A DNA stretch of 7,607 bases from Lutibacter sp. (GCA_030599055.1 JAUVOS010000116.1:1-7607); one strand, 5' to 3'; counted from the stretch's first letter, positions 1 through 5,691 are shown. The notes: generated by a model from the letters alone, not told the origin. Program-made: numbers and translations.

Positions 1-86
1 AATTGTTTAAAGAACTCGTTGATCACTCGTATGATTTAGTCGTGAAATCTTTGACAAAAAAGGCTAGAATGGAAGCTGGACTGTAA
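1..86 (+). CDS. C-terminal fragment, probable MmcQ/YjbR-family protein
   Basis: An open frame enters from the left edge (first full codon at position 3) and stops at TAA 84-86, giving 27 residues. The readable tail has the pattern ELVDHSYDLVVKSL followed by TKKAR and ends in AGL. A closing SYDLVV...L.KK.R motif is typical of the MmcQ/YjbR family, small proteins of the CyaY-like fold that are often annotated as DNA-binding; their cellular role is not well defined. It is the only plus-strand gene here and converges on clpX with 5 bp between the two stop codons. The identification rests on a short tail only, so another family cannot be excluded; the full gene lies outside the window. Confidence 0.6.
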   Translation, partial: LFKELVDHSYDLVVKSLTKKARMEAGL

Positions 87-91
87 GTTGA

Positions 92-1333
92 CTAAGATGC
101 AGCGCGAAGTTTATTAAGTGTCGTAATTGTCAATTTATGCGAAGCGTAGTCTTTGGTTATCTTTAATTCTTTATCAGAATTACTTGGCATTTCAAACATA
201 GCATCTGTCAAAATTGATTCACATAGTGAACGCAGACCACGAGCTCCTAACTTATATTCAACGGCTCTATCTACAATATAACCTAAGGCTCCTTCCGTAA
301 AACTCAACGCAACACCATCTATCTCAAATAATTTTTGATATTGTTTGGTGATTGCATTTTTTGGTTCTGTAAGAATTGCACGTAGCGTTTTTGCATCTAA
401 CGGATTCATATAACTCAGTACCGGTAAACGACCAATAATCTCGGGAATTAAGCCGTAATCTCTCAAATCTTTTGGAATAATATATTGCAACATATTCTCT
501 CTATCCACTTGCTCCCCGCTACGCAAAGCCTTATAACCTACAGCTTGCATATTTAAACGTTTACTAATAATCTTATCCATACCCGAAAAAGCACCTCCTG
601 CAATAAATAAAATATCAGTAGTATCTATTTCTACAAATTTTTGTTCAGGATGTTTTCGTCCTCCTTTTGGTGGGACATTAACTACTGTACCTTCTAGCAA
701 TTTTAATAAGGCTTGTTGCACTCCTTCGCCACTTACATCTCGTGTGATTGAAGGATTATCACCCTTACGAGCAATTTTATCAATTTCATCGATAAAAACG
801 ACACCCATTTCGGCTTTTTTCACGTCGTAATCAGCTGCTTGTAATAAACGAGTTAAAATAGTCTCTACATCTTCACCCACATAACCCGCTTGCGTAAGTA
901 CCGTAGCATCAACAATGGCAAAAGGAACACTTAACATACGAGCAATAGTACGGGCTATTAAAGTTTTTCCTGTACCTGTTTCACCTACCAAAATAATATT
1001 CGATTTCTCAATTTCAACATCATTTTCATCCTTAACATCTTGTAATAACCTTTTGTAATGATTATATACAGCTACGGCCATTGCTCTCTTGGTGGCAGTT
1101 TGACCAATCATATATTGATCTAAGAATTTTTTAATTTCTTTGGGCTTCTTTATGTCAAAATCAAGTTTTTTACTTTTTGCAAATCCTTTTTCAGAAGTTT
1201 CCTCAAGTACAATTTGATGCGCTTGTTCTATACAACGATCGCAAATATGTGCATCTAATCCTGCTATAAGAACATCGGTTTCCCCTTTATCACGCCCACA
1301 AAATGAGCATTGTATGTTTTCTTTCTTTGACAT
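92..1333 (-). CDS. clpX: ATP-dependent Clp protease ATP-binding subunit ClpX
   Basis: ClpX is the cytoplasmic AAA+ hexamer that recognises tagged proteins, unfolds them with ATP and feeds them into ClpP. The 413-residue length is normal for the family. An N-terminal zinc-binding domain has Cys 9, 12, 31 and 34. The AAA+ core shows Walker A GETGTGKT (117-124), pore loop GYVG (150-153), Walker B VVFIDEID (178-185), the RKH pore loop (226-228), an arginine-finger motif GRLP (301-304) and sensor 2 GARGLR (363-368). The ClpP-docking loop, IGF in Escherichia coli, aligns with VGY at 265-267; this may be normal for the lineage. The ATG at 1331-1333 places the zinc finger at the expected distance from the N terminus. 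The gene lies 8 bp behind clpP and is almost certainly cotranscribed with it. No terminator is visible before the convergent gene on its left. Confidence 0.97.
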   Translation of the reverse strand: MSKKENIQCSFCGRDKGETDVLIAGLDAHICDRCIEQAHQIVLEETSEKGFAKSKKLDFDIKKPKEIKKFLDQYMIGQTATKRAMAVAVYNHYKRLLQDVKDENDVEIEKSNIILVGETGTGKTLIARTIARMLSVPFAIVDATVLTQAGYVGEDVETILTRLLQAADYDVKKAEMGVVFIDEIDKIARKGDNPSITRDVSGEGVQQALLKLLEGTVVNVPPKGGRKHPEQKFVEIDTTDILFIAGGAFSGMDKIISKRLNMQAVGYKALRSGEQVDRENMLQYIIPKDLRDYGLIPEIIGRLPVLSYMNPLDAKTLRAILTEPKNAITKQYQKLFEIDGVALSFTEGALGYIVDRAVEYKLGARGLRSLCESILTDAMFEMPSNSDKELKITKDYASHKLTITTLNKLRAAS

Positions 1334-1341
1334 TTATTTTC

Positions 1342-2001
1342 TTAAGAGTGTTTTAATATTTCATCAATCATTCCATATTTCATTGCTTCTTCAGCTGTCA
1401 TCCAATAATCTCTATCTGAGTCTTCTGTTACTTTCTCTATTTTCTGACCAGAATGTTTTGAAATAATTTGATATAATTCATCTTTTAACTTTAAAATTTC
1501 ACGAGCTGTAATCTCAATATCACTTGCTTGTCCTTGAGCTCCTCCAAGTGGTTGATGAATCATAATACGAGAATGTGGTAAAGCAGAACGTTTTCCCTTG
1601 GTTCCTGCCGCCATTAATACAGCACCCATAGAAGCAGCCATCCCGGTACAAATTGTAGCAACGTCAGGCTTGATGAACTGCATGGTGTCATAAATACCTA
1701 ATCCTGCATAGACACTTCCTCCCGGAGAATTCATATAAATTGAAATATCTTTTGAGGAATCCACACTCGATAAAAATAATAACTGTGCTTGAATGATATT
1801 GGCAACATGGTCGTCAATGGCAGTCCCTAAGAAAATGATTCTATCCATCATCAAACGTGAAAACACATCCATTTGTGCTACGTTTAATTGACGTTCTTCT
1901 ATTATATAGGGTGTAACACTGCTTACAATTTTATCATAGTGCATACTGCTTATTCCATGATGCTTTGTAGCGAAATCTCTAAATTCCTTTCCGTAATTCA
2001 T
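1342..2001 (-). CDS. clpP: ATP-dependent Clp protease proteolytic subunit ClpP
   Basis: ClpP is the serine peptidase that forms a barrel of two heptameric rings and degrades proteins delivered by ClpX in the cytoplasm. The 219-residue protein has the full catalytic triad: Ser124 in GMAASMGA, His149 in MIHQP and Asp198 in DSDRDYW, with the same spacing as in the Staphylococcus aureus enzyme (S98, H123, D172). The substrate-lining motif NSPGGSV is at 91-97. About 26 extra N-terminal residues before the conserved core are a likely propeptide, and the segment EERQLNVAQMDVFSRLM (36-52) is typical of Bacteroidota ClpP. A TAnnTTTG-type promoter element sits 22-29 bp upstream of the ATG. In many flavobacteria the trigger-factor gene lies just upstream; here that place is taken by two palindromic repeats. 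Confidence 0.97.
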   Translation of the reverse strand: MNYGKEFRDFATKHHGISSMHYDKIVSSVTPYIIEERQLNVAQMDVFSRLMMDRIIFLGTAIDDHVANIIQAQLLFLSSVDSSKDISIYMNSPGGSVYAGLGIYDTMQFIKPDVATICTGMAASMGAVLMAAGTKGKRSALPHSRIMIHQPLGGAQGQASDIEITAREILKLKDELYQIISKHSGQKIEKVTEDSDRDYWMTAEEAMKYGMIDEILKHS

Positions 2002-2022
2002 AATTTATCTGTTTAATGCTGG

Positions 2023-2030
2023 CAAATATA
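2023..2030 (-). promoter_or_regulatory. Probable -7 promoter element of clpP
   Basis: Read on the minus strand this is TATATTTG, an exact match to the Bacteroidota -7 consensus TAnnTTTG recognised by the housekeeping sigma factor of this phylum. It lies 22-29 bp before the clpP ATG, which would give a short 5' leader. No good TTTG -33 box is visible at the expected spacing; the spacer and upstream sequence are A+T-rich. The nearest end of the palindromic element (2073) is about 42 bp further upstream, so it does not interrupt this promoter. Confidence 0.5.
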
Positions 2031-2062
2031 CGAAGAAAAACGGTTTATTATTATTCCTGTTA

Positions 2063-2072
2063 ATGATTATAC
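2063..2072. repeat. Left 10-bp direct repeat flanking element 1
   Basis: ATGATTATAC, identical to 2245-2254 and placed directly outside the inverted ends. Probable target-site duplication. Confidence 0.6.
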
Positions 2073-2244
2073 TAGGGCAAACGCACACTTTTCTTTGTGG
2101 TAACTTTGTGTAACCCTTTATGTCTCTTTGTGTTATAGCTATTGCACAGAGATACTCAAAGAAGTCGTAAAGTCTCACAAAATTTAAAAACCTATATTAA
2201 CTACCTGATAATCAGCACTCATTTAAAAGTATGCGTTTGCCCTG
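2073..2244. mobile_element. MITE-like palindromic element 1 (172 bp)
   Basis: The ends are inverted repeats: AGGGCAAACGCACACTTTT at 2074-2092 and its reverse complement at 2225-2243, differing at one of 19 positions. The element is bracketed by a perfect 10-bp direct repeat ATGATTATAC (2063-2072 and 2245-2254), which looks like a target-site duplication. It encodes no protein. The interior is rich in CTTTGTG-type words on the left and their complements on the right, so the whole element could fold into a long imperfect hairpin around position 2148. This fits a non-autonomous transposable element moved by a transposase encoded elsewhere. I do not recognise the parent insertion sequence. The direct repeats could instead be part of a larger repeat unit. 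Confidence 0.65.
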
Positions 2245-2254
2245 ATGATTATAC
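2245..2254. repeat. Right 10-bp direct repeat flanking element 1
   Basis: ATGATTATAC, identical to 2063-2072 and in the same orientation, directly outside the right inverted end of element 1. Probable target-site duplication. Confidence 0.6.
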
Positions 2255-2310
2255 CAAAACCAAAGTTCTAGTGTTAGCGATTCTAAATATAAACTGATTT
2301 CTTTTAGATA

Positions 2311-2461
2311 GTGTCCGTCAGAAAACTCTAATATTTTGAGTGCTTAGTCAGAAAATTTTGAGTTTGAGGCTTGCGAAGTATTGAAAATAAGGAACTTACT
2401 TTTGTAAGTGACTGTTTTCAATACGAGCGTAACGAAAAAATCGACGTTTTCTGACAAGCAC
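2311..2461. mobile_element. MITE-like palindromic element 2 (151 bp)
   Basis: The terminal inverted repeats are GTGTCCGTCAGAAAAC (2311-2326) and the reverse complement of 2446-2461, matching at 13 of 16 positions. Both are flanked by the direct repeat TAGATA (2305-2310 and 2462-2467). A second direct copy of GTCAGAAAA lies at 2347-2355. In the centre is a strong nested hairpin: outer arms 2378-2387 and 2415-2424 (10 bp, perfect) and inner arms 2394-2399 and 2404-2409 around a TTTT loop. No protein is encoded. The right direct repeat stops exactly at the TGA of the DUF4230 gene. It differs from element 1 in its end sequence and duplication length, so it belongs to another family. A 6-bp duplication could occur by chance, hence the moderate confidence. 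Confidence 0.5.
2378..2424. repeat. Nested hairpin at the centre of element 2
   Basis: Perfect 10-bp arms GTATTGAAAA / TTTTCAATAC enclose a 6x5 internal loop and a 6-bp stem ACTTAC / GTAAGT with a TTTT loop. No T-tract follows on either strand, so it is not a classic rho-independent terminator. It lies in the 3' region of the lspA-DUF4230 transcript and could affect mRNA ends. Confidence 0.6.
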
Positions 2462-2467
2462 TAGATA

Positions 2468-3082
2468 TCAGTCTTTAAAACCCGGTAGTAAATCGATTTT
2501 TAATAATTGTTCCTGTGTTTGATCTTCGATGGTCCAATCGACAAGCTTTGCTATGTTGAGTAGGTTTTGTAATTCTTTTAGCAAACGTTTACGTGCTCTC
2601 TCCTTTACTTCTGATACCTTAACCGTAGTAATGAGTTTATCAATACTATTCTGTTGAATTTCGTTGAGTTCATCTTTTGTAAAGGTATTCCACATGCTTT
2701 GTTGAAAATCGTAATATTTAAAATCGGGAATAATCGTGAGTTCTTCTTTTGGGATGTGTTTTAATATCAATTTTTTATTCAAACTATCAATTGAAATATC
2801 TAATTGTTTTAAATCGTATGAAACCTGAACTTTAGCATTCACTAGCAAAATAACTTTTTTCTCAAACTCGAATGTTTCAAATAAATACTTATCTACATCT
2901 TGATAATTGTAGATTTCGGAAAAAGAGGCCTCTGTAACAATTAGTTTGCTGACATTCTTAATTCCATTTGTTATAATATCTACTTGTTGTGTTCGGTAAG
3001 TATTCTGTGATTTCCATAATAATAGTAAGCCTATAACTAGCCCTAGAGCAAAAATGATGCTATATTTAAAAATGTTTTTCAA
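2468..3082 (-). CDS. DUF4230-family protein with one N-terminal membrane segment
   Basis: This is a 204-residue protein of unknown function that I assign to DUF4230. One hydrophobic segment (about 7-23) after a short basic N terminus suggests an inner-membrane anchor with the rest outside the cytoplasm. The soluble part has alternating strands (about 45-120, including KLIVTEASFSEIY at 46-58), then a charged helical stretch (about 135-178) with VKERARKRLLKELQNLL at 159-175. The start is taken as TTG at 3080-3082: it is the only start codon between the in-frame lspA stop (3092-3094) and the membrane segment, and the next Met is residue 130. The gene is 9 bp behind lspA and in the same frame, so they are probably cotranscribed. 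It ends where palindromic element 2 begins. Family assignment is from sequence feel only; no catalytic residues are evident. Confidence 0.8.
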   Translation of the reverse strand: MKNIFKYSIIFALGLVIGLLLLWKSQNTYRTQQVDIITNGIKNVSKLIVTEASFSEIYNYQDVDKYLFETFEFEKKVILLVNAKVQVSYDLKQLDISIDSLNKKLILKHIPKEELTIIPDFKYYDFQQSMWNTFTKDELNEIQQNSIDKLITTVKVSEVKERARKRLLKELQNLLNIAKLVDWTIEDQTQEQLLKIDLLPGFKD

Positions 3083-3091
3083 GGTCTTTAA

Positions 3092-3736
3092 TTATAATAT
3101 CGCCCCTTCAATATTTTCTTCTTCTGAAGGTGAAACATCTTTCGGAAAGGCTTTTTTATTAAAAAAAATCAATAAGGTAACTCCTACAGTTATCGCCGAA
3201 TCTGCTACATTAAAAATCGCATTAAAAAAAGTAAATGTTTTACCACCAATAACCGGTATCCATGAAGGAAAAGTGCCATTTTCAATAAAAGGAAAATAAA
3301 ACATATCTACTACTTTTCCATAAAAAAAAGTATCGTAATTATCTTTTGCAAATAAGGTTGCTACTTTATTGTGATACGGGTCATCAAATAACAATCCATA
3401 AAACAATGAATCAATTATATTTCCTAGAGCTCCTGCAAATATTAATGCAATTGCTATGATGAGAATGGTATGTCCTTTTTCTTTTACAGATTTATACAAC
3501 CAATAACCTATTCCGGTAACGGCTATTAAACGAAATAATGTCAGTAAAAGCTTTCCCGTTCTTCCTCCAAATTCTGTTCCCCATGCCATGCCATTGTTTT
3601 GTACAAATCGTATCTGAAACCATTCTAAACCCATTATATTGATGTGTTCTCCCAAAAAGAAATGAGTTTTGATATATACTTTACTAATTTGATCAATTAA
3701 TAAAACTACAAAGATAATGATGAGTGCTTTCTTCAA
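3092..3736 (-). CDS. lspA: Lipoprotein signal peptidase (signal peptidase II) LspA
   Basis: LspA is the inner-membrane aspartic protease that cleaves signal peptides from lipid-modified prolipoproteins. Hydrophobic segments lie near 3-22, 65-81, 90-110 and 175-192. Conserved motifs are LIDQISK (13-19), QNNGMAWG (46-53) and GALGNIID (102-109), with catalytic Asp144 in KVVDM and Asp179 in FNVADSAI. At 214 residues it is about 50 longer than the Escherichia coli enzyme; most of the extra length is an insertion near 115-141, a stretch near 152-168 and a charged C-terminal tail, as is usual in Bacteroidota. The start is TTG at 3734-3736, because no ATG, GTG or other TTG lies between it and an upstream in-frame TAA. 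The usual flavobacterial neighbours upstream (ileS and a DksA-like gene) are absent here. Confidence 0.95.
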   Translation of the reverse strand: MKKALIIIFVVLLIDQISKVYIKTHFFLGEHINIMGLEWFQIRFVQNNGMAWGTEFGGRTGKLLLTLFRLIAVTGIGYWLYKSVKEKGHTILIIAIALIFAGALGNIIDSLFYGLLFDDPYHNKVATLFAKDNYDTFFYGKVVDMFYFPFIENGTFPSWIPVIGGKTFTFFNAIFNVADSAITVGVTLLIFFNKKAFPKDVSPSEEENIEGAIL

Positions 3737-3756
3737 ACTATGTATTTAATTTTTTG

Positions 3757-3784
3757 CGAATTTATAAATAATTAGCTAAACCAA
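3757..3784 (-). promoter_or_regulatory. Weak candidate promoter of lspA
   Basis: On the minus strand TAAATTCG (3757-3764) differs at one position from the Bacteroidota -7 consensus TAnnTTTG. A TTGG (3781-3784) lies about 16-17 bp upstream, near where a -33 TTTG box would be. The -7 element is about 20 bp before the TTG start. A separate promoter is expected because a terminator closes the upstream operon at 4015-4049. Confidence 0.3.
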
Positions 3785-3867
3785 CAACCGATACGTAACA
3801 ACAAACCACAAAAAAGGCAACTATTTACCCAGTATAAATCATTATTAATGATATGATTGTAAAAAAA

Positions 3868-3958
3868 TATTTCACGCAAAGATTGCAAAAAAAATCGCAA
3901 AGTCCGCAAAGGCTTGATTATATGCGTTTTAAATATTTTTCAGTCTTTGCGTGAAATA
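3868..3958. repeat. Palindromic CAAAG-rich repeat with 15-bp inverted ends
   Basis: The ends are perfect 15-bp inverted repeats: TATTTCACGCAAAGA (3868-3882) and its reverse complement (3944-3958). Inside the left half the word GCAAAG or a close variant recurs (3885, 3897 and 3906 regions), giving an iterated look. No protein is encoded and no clear flanking duplication is seen. The composition resembles element 1 (CTTTGTG words), and CTTTGCG-type intergenic repeats are common in Bacteroidota genomes. It may be a MITE remnant or a REP-like element. Confidence 0.6.
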
Positions 3959-4014
3959 ATCGTAAACTACTTATAATGCGCGAATTAAATTTTTATCTCA
4001 CGGCTGAATAGTTA

Positions 4015-4049
4015 CCAAAAAAGAGACCTTAGTTTCCTAAGATCTCTTT
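4015..4049 (-). terminator. Rho-independent terminator of the T9SS operon
   Basis: Inverted arms at 4020-4032 and 4037-4049 enclose a four-base loop (4033-4036). On the minus-strand RNA the single irregular pair is a G-U wobble, so the 13-bp stem is continuous. It leads into a run of six T residues on the minus strand (4017-4022, overlapping the stem foot). It lies about 70 bp after the stop codon of the OmpA-family gene and would end that transcript before lspA. Confidence 0.75.
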
Positions 4050-4075
4050 ATGTTTGATTAATATTCAATCATGCA

Positions 4076-4118
4076 CACTGAACGGAGTCGAAGTTCGGTA
4101 ACCGAGCGTAGCCGAGGT
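4076..4118. repeat. Two tandem 'TERSRS'-type intergenic repeats
   Basis: Two related 19-bp units, CACTGAACGGAGTCGAAGT (4076-4094) and AACCGAGCGTAGCCGAGGT (4100-4118), sit 24 bp apart. They resemble the widespread flavobacterial repeat CACTGAGCGGAGTCGAAGTG, which on translation gives false TERSRS peptides. The second unit reaches the stop codon of the OmpA-family gene. The G+C content is visibly higher than in the flanking DNA. Confidence 0.7.
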
Positions 4119-5668
4119 TATTTCCTCACAATCACAAACTCTGTTCTACGATTTACTTGGTGTTCTCCTTCGGAACATTTAACGTCATCTGAACATCTGT
4201 TTAAGAGTTGGGTTTCCCCAAATCCTTTTGGAGAGATTCTAAAAGCATCAATACCTCTTGAAACAATATAATCTACCGTAGATTGTGCACGATTTTGTGC
4301 CAGCGTAACATTATAGGCATGCGATGCTCTACTATCGGTATGTGATCCTGCTACAACTGTAATATCTTTACATTTATTCATTACCTTAACTATCTTTTCT
4401 AGCTCTATGGCTGCATCCGGTCGGATATAGTATTTATCTAAATCAAAGTAAATGGTGTTGATATCATTTAAATTATATTGACAACGCGCTATATGAGGAT
4501 CTAAATTTAGATCTAATCCTAATTCTAGATTTGCCTTTTGGGTCGTTGTCACCGTTTTTTCATCTCCTTTGTAAAGCTCCTTATCTCCCGTTACACGATA
4601 ACTTGTTGAACAATCCATCTTTACAAATCTAAAAGCTGCATCGGCGCCTACTATCACACTTTCTAACTTTTCACCATCTTTATATAGAACAACCATTGAG
4701 CCGGGTAATAATGCTCCATTGCTCTTGTCTCGTACATTTCCTGTAATAACTTGAGCACAGGGTTGCTCCGGGGCAGCTAATTCATCGAAGTAATAGATGT
4801 CATCATCTCCCTTACCTCCTTCTCTATTCGACGAAAAATATCCGTTATTTTTTTGATTGTCAATAATAAATGAAAAATCATCTTTGGATGAGTTTATTGG
4901 GGAGCCTAAGTTCTCCGGTACTACCGTTCTGTTGTTTAAAGGTACTACATAAACATCTAAACCTCCATGACCTCCTCTGCTGTCAGATGAAAAGTATAAA
5001 TTCCCTTTCTCGCTGACATAAGGGAACATCTCTTTACCATAGGTGTTTACCTGGCTTCCCATATTCATAGGGGCTCCATAAGAACCGTCTGCATTTATAT
5101 CCGACCTGAAAATATCGGTCATTCCCATACTACCCGGCATGTCGGTTGTAAAGTATAGTGTGCGCTCGTCTTTACTCAATGCAGGATGTCCTACTGAATA
5201 ATTGTCATCGTTAAAAGGCATAGGCATAATATTTACCCATTCTCCTTGATTATCAACATCGGCTCTGAATAGTTTAAGATTGTTCCAACCTAAAGTGTCT
5301 TTACCATAACGATTCTGAAAATAGTTGTTTCTTGTAAAATAGACCGTTTTCATGTTTTTGGTAAATACCGCATTCGATTCGTGGTACTGTGTGTTGACAT
5401 TGTCTGAAAAGGCATTGCTGTCAATAATCTCTCCGGCACCATCTATTGCTCCCTGATATAACTCTAAAAAGGGTTGACCGTTGGTCCAATTCTTTCGACT
5501 CTTATTGTCGGTCTTTTTTGAGGATGCGTAAATGGCATCATTTCCATAATACGAAACTCCAAAATCTGAGTATTCCGTATTGACATCTAAATTCTTGATA
5601 CGGTAGTTTTCCTGTCCGTATGTGTAACCTACTGTCAAAAAAAGTACTATTACTATTAATTTTTTCAT
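4118..5668 (-). CDS. OmpA-family protein with PD40 repeats, T9SS/gliding cluster
   Basis: This is a 516-residue periplasmic protein of the kind encoded behind PorP/SprF genes and related in layout to PorE of Porphyromonas gingivalis. A signal peptide spans about 1-18 (cleavage after YTYG). WD40-like PD40 repeats follow, with the recurring pattern P.(L/V)S.....LYF(S/T)(S/T)D....G..D(I/V) near 161-187 and 214-240, and weaker copies at 95-116 and 264-294. A carboxypeptidase-regulatory-like domain covers about 305-388. The OmpA C-terminal domain (about 404-516) has HTDSR (443-447), N453 and R460, the Asp and Arg that hold peptidoglycan in the family, and NRRTEF (507-511). There is no lipoprotein Cys and no N-terminal TPR region, unlike PorE. 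It is 23 bp behind the PorP/SprF gene, so part of the same operon, and probably ties the secretion or adhesin complex to the cell wall (inference). Confidence 0.9.
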   Translation of the reverse strand: MKKLIVIVLFLTVGYTYGQENYRIKNLDVNTEYSDFGVSYYGNDAIYASSKKTDNKSRKNWTNGQPFLELYQGAIDGAGEIIDSNAFSDNVNTQYHESNAVFTKNMKTVYFTRNNYFQNRYGKDTLGWNNLKLFRADVDNQGEWVNIMPMPFNDDNYSVGHPALSKDERTLYFTTDMPGSMGMTDIFRSDINADGSYGAPMNMGSQVNTYGKEMFPYVSEKGNLYFSSDSRGGHGGLDVYVVPLNNRTVVPENLGSPINSSKDDFSFIIDNQKNNGYFSSNREGGKGDDDIYYFDELAAPEQPCAQVITGNVRDKSNGALLPGSMVVLYKDGEKLESVIVGADAAFRFVKMDCSTSYRVTGDKELYKGDEKTVTTTQKANLELGLDLNLDPHIARCQYNLNDINTIYFDLDKYYIRPDAAIELEKIVKVMNKCKDITVVAGSHTDSRASHAYNVTLAQNRAQSTVDYIVSRGIDAFRISPKGFGETQLLNRCSDDVKCSEGEHQVNRRTEFVIVRK

Positions 5669-5691
5669 TGTTTTTCTGTTTTATAGGTTAA

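Larger units (their letters stand above)
2002..2467. other. 466-bp gene-free region upstream of clpP, mostly repeats
   Basis: No credible coding region is present on either strand. From the clpP side it holds a promoter element (2023-2030), an A+T-rich stretch, a first palindromic element with its flanking direct repeats (2063-2254), about 50 bp with no recognised signal (2255-2304), and a second palindromic element with its flanking direct repeats (2305-2467) that ends exactly at the stop codon of the next gene. The two repeats account for most of the region, so the ancestral gap between these genes may have been roughly 130 bp. Confidence 0.7.
3737..4117. other. 381-bp gene-free region between the OmpA-family gene and lspA
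   Basis: No credible coding region is present. From the lspA side it holds a weak promoter candidate (3757-3784), an A+T-rich stretch with no recognised signal (3785-3867), a palindromic CAAAG-rich repeat (3868-3958), about 55 bp with nothing evident, the terminator of the operon to the right (4015-4049), and a pair of short tandem repeats that touches the stop codon of the OmpA-family gene (4076-4118). Confidence 0.7.

Noticed and set aside
2378..2424. Rho-independent terminator for the DUF4230 gene
   Set aside because: The hairpin is strong but no T-tract follows on the minus strand; listed as a hairpin of element 2 instead.
3054..3299. Plus-strand open frame of 81 codons
   Set aside because: It runs antisense through the lspA 3' end and the DUF4230 start, has no family features, and its composition follows the opposite-strand genes.
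3840..3858. Small near-palindrome around ATCATTATTAATGAT
   Set aside because: Short and A+T-only; expected by chance in this composition and not linked to a promoter box.
3869..3957. CRISPR-like array suggested by iterated GCAAAG words
   Set aside because: Units are only 6-8 bp with irregular short spacing; there are no true repeats with spacers and no cas genes.
3856..3966. Possible target duplication (ATTGTAAA / ATCGTAAA) around the third palindromic repeat
   Set aside because: Only 7 of 8 bases match and the copies are not at equal distance from the inverted ends, so chance in A+T-rich DNA is likely.
4071..4271. Plus-strand open frame of 66 codons
   Set aside because: Its first part is a translated intergenic repeat (TERSRS peptide) and the rest is antisense to the OmpA-family gene. 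This is a known type of false gene.
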